6,740 nucleotides of DNA from Spirochaetaceae bacterium (GTDB lineage Bacteria > Spirochaetota > Spirochaetia > Treponematales > Breznakiellaceae), in contig JAITAE010000163.1 of assembly GCA_031284295.1 (NCBI GenBank), positions 1-6,740 on the forward strand, read 5' to 3'. Below, one piece after another: positions 6,485 through 6,740 of this stretch; within the stretch, counting starts at the first letter, position 1, and every line of letters starts with the position of its first letter. The position numbers were made by a program, and so were the translations under genes. The notes under the pieces were generated by a model that did no database searches, had not been told where the DNA came from, and saw only the letters and a program-made list of their open reading frames with translations.

Positions 6485-6505
6485 GCTCAACGCTTCGCGT
6501 TGAGC
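6485..6505. repeat. perfect 9-bp hairpin GCTCAACGC / GCGTTGAGC
   Basis: GCTCAACGC (6485-6493) and GCGTTGAGC (6497-6505) pair fully with loop TTC. It lies between the short-form hairpin and composite copy 2 with only short spacers. The arm sequence occurs once in the window. Its ends resemble integron attC core boxes, but the element is far too short for attC. Confidence 0.65.
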
Positions 6506-6517
6506 CCAACACCGGCT

Positions 6518-6586
6518 GGAGTTTGCGGTAAGCAGCGCATAGCGCGGCGGCGCAAACTCCGGAAATAACCGGCGCAGCCGGTTATT
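6518..6586. repeat. composite hairpin module, copy 2
   Basis: Hairpin A again has arms GGAGTTTGCG (6518-6527) and CGCAAACTCC (6551-6560), identical to copy 1. Of the 43 bases of hairpin A, 40 match copy 1. The three differences fall in the inner stem and loop, where one (A6534 opposite G6546) disrupts a pair. Hairpin B is AATAACCGGC (6564-6573), loop GCA, GCCGGTTATT (6577-6586), a perfect 10 bp. Its centre differs from copy 1 (GCGCAGC instead of CGCAAG), yet pairing is preserved. Confidence 0.75.
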
Positions 6587-6609
6587 CCGCCGCACAACCC
6601 GCCGCAACG

Positions 6610-6740
6610 TTCTTATAACCGGACATAATTTCTTTATAACCGGACATAATTTCTTTATAACCGGACATAATTTCTTTATAACCGGACATAATTTCTTTAT
6701 AACCGGACATAATTTCTTTATAACCGGACATAATTTCTTT
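6610..6740. repeat. 21-bp tandem array, at least six units, cut by window edge
   Basis: One 20-bp unit (6610-6629) is followed by five identical 21-bp units (6630-6734) and the first six bases of a seventh. Each unit reads TTCTTTATAAC then CGGACATAAT; the first lacks one T. Each contains the imperfect palindrome TTATAACCGGACATAA (first at 6613-6628, six of eight pairs matching, centred on CCGG). The period is two helical turns, so the sites would face the same side of DNA, as in iterons or multi-operator arrays. There are no spacers, so it is not CRISPR. Because 21 is a multiple of three, heptapeptide frames are open on both strands: ITGHNFF on + and KEIMSGY on -. The - frame stops at 6582-6584 and continues past the window edge. 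A coding repeat therefore cannot be excluded. Confidence 0.85.

Larger units (their letters stand above)
6042..6740. other. gene-free palindrome and repeat island
   Basis: About 700 bases upstream of the permease operon contain no ORF I would call. They hold at least nine perfect or near-perfect short-loop palindromes, a 31-bp direct repeat, a duplicated composite hairpin module and a terminal 21-bp tandem array, each listed separately. Only 6205-6265 and 6423-6449 lack obvious structure. Open frames here (for example 6236-6448 on - and 6251-6379 on +) run through the stems on both strands, as expected where palindromes suppress stops. Low-loop perfect stems repeated with small variations resemble REP/BIME-like elements or nested MITEs. 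No transposase lies within the window. Confidence 0.7.

Noticed and set aside
6485..6510. Integron attC-like boxes (GCTCAAC, GTTGAGC, GCCCAAC)
   Set aside because: The inverted pair spans only 21 bases without the spaced second box pair of attC, and no integrase or cassette is present.
6582..6740. Open - frame with KEIMSGY heptapeptides
   Set aside because: Kept only as a possibility in the array entry. The repeat period alone explains the open frame, no start context is visible and the frame leaves the window.
6610..6740. CRISPR array
   Set aside because: The units are directly abutting with no variable spacers.

Overview
The window holds three protein genes and two palindrome-rich stretches with no convincing gene. 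Base composition is balanced to moderately GC-rich. The gene content is an HrpA-type DEAH helicase without the long proteobacterial tail, a DUF4954-type beta-helix protein and an EamA transporter. This fits a host-associated spirochaete, perhaps a Treponema of the termite-gut kind. That assignment is inference from protein style; no rRNA or other taxonomic marker is present.

Layout. (1) Bases 1-2517, + strand: a DEAH-box helicase whose 5' end lies outside the window. (2) Bases 2518-2934: the convergent gap between the helicase and the DUF4954 gene, with a chain of short-loop hairpins. One is a three-way junction followed by six T, which may end helicase transcription. (3) Bases 2935-6041, - strand: two genes read right to left, an EamA/DMT-type permease and a large left-handed beta-helix protein of unknown function. 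They overlap by four bases (ATGA), so they are almost certainly one transcript with coupled translation. (4) Bases 6042-6740: about 700 bases upstream of that operon without a credible gene. It is filled with perfect palindromes, direct repeats and, at the window edge, a 21-bp tandem array of at least six units that runs off the end.

How the parts relate. The permease and the DUF4954 protein are the only pair with a visible functional link (coupling); the substrate of one and the activity of the other cannot be read from sequence. The helicase is a separate, convergent unit.

The most unusual part is the 6077-6740 repeat island. A 43-nt hairpin is present twice with identical arms and a changed centre. 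A third hairpin has the same arms around a 3-nt loop. Adjacent AATAACCG hairpins keep their pairing despite different centres. Two CCC(G/A)CCAG(C/T)GGG palindromes differ by a compensatory base-pair change. These features suggest that secondary structure, or a two-fold symmetric DNA site, is maintained, as in REP/BIME-type or MITE-like repeats. No transposase or RAYT gene is visible, so the family is unassigned.
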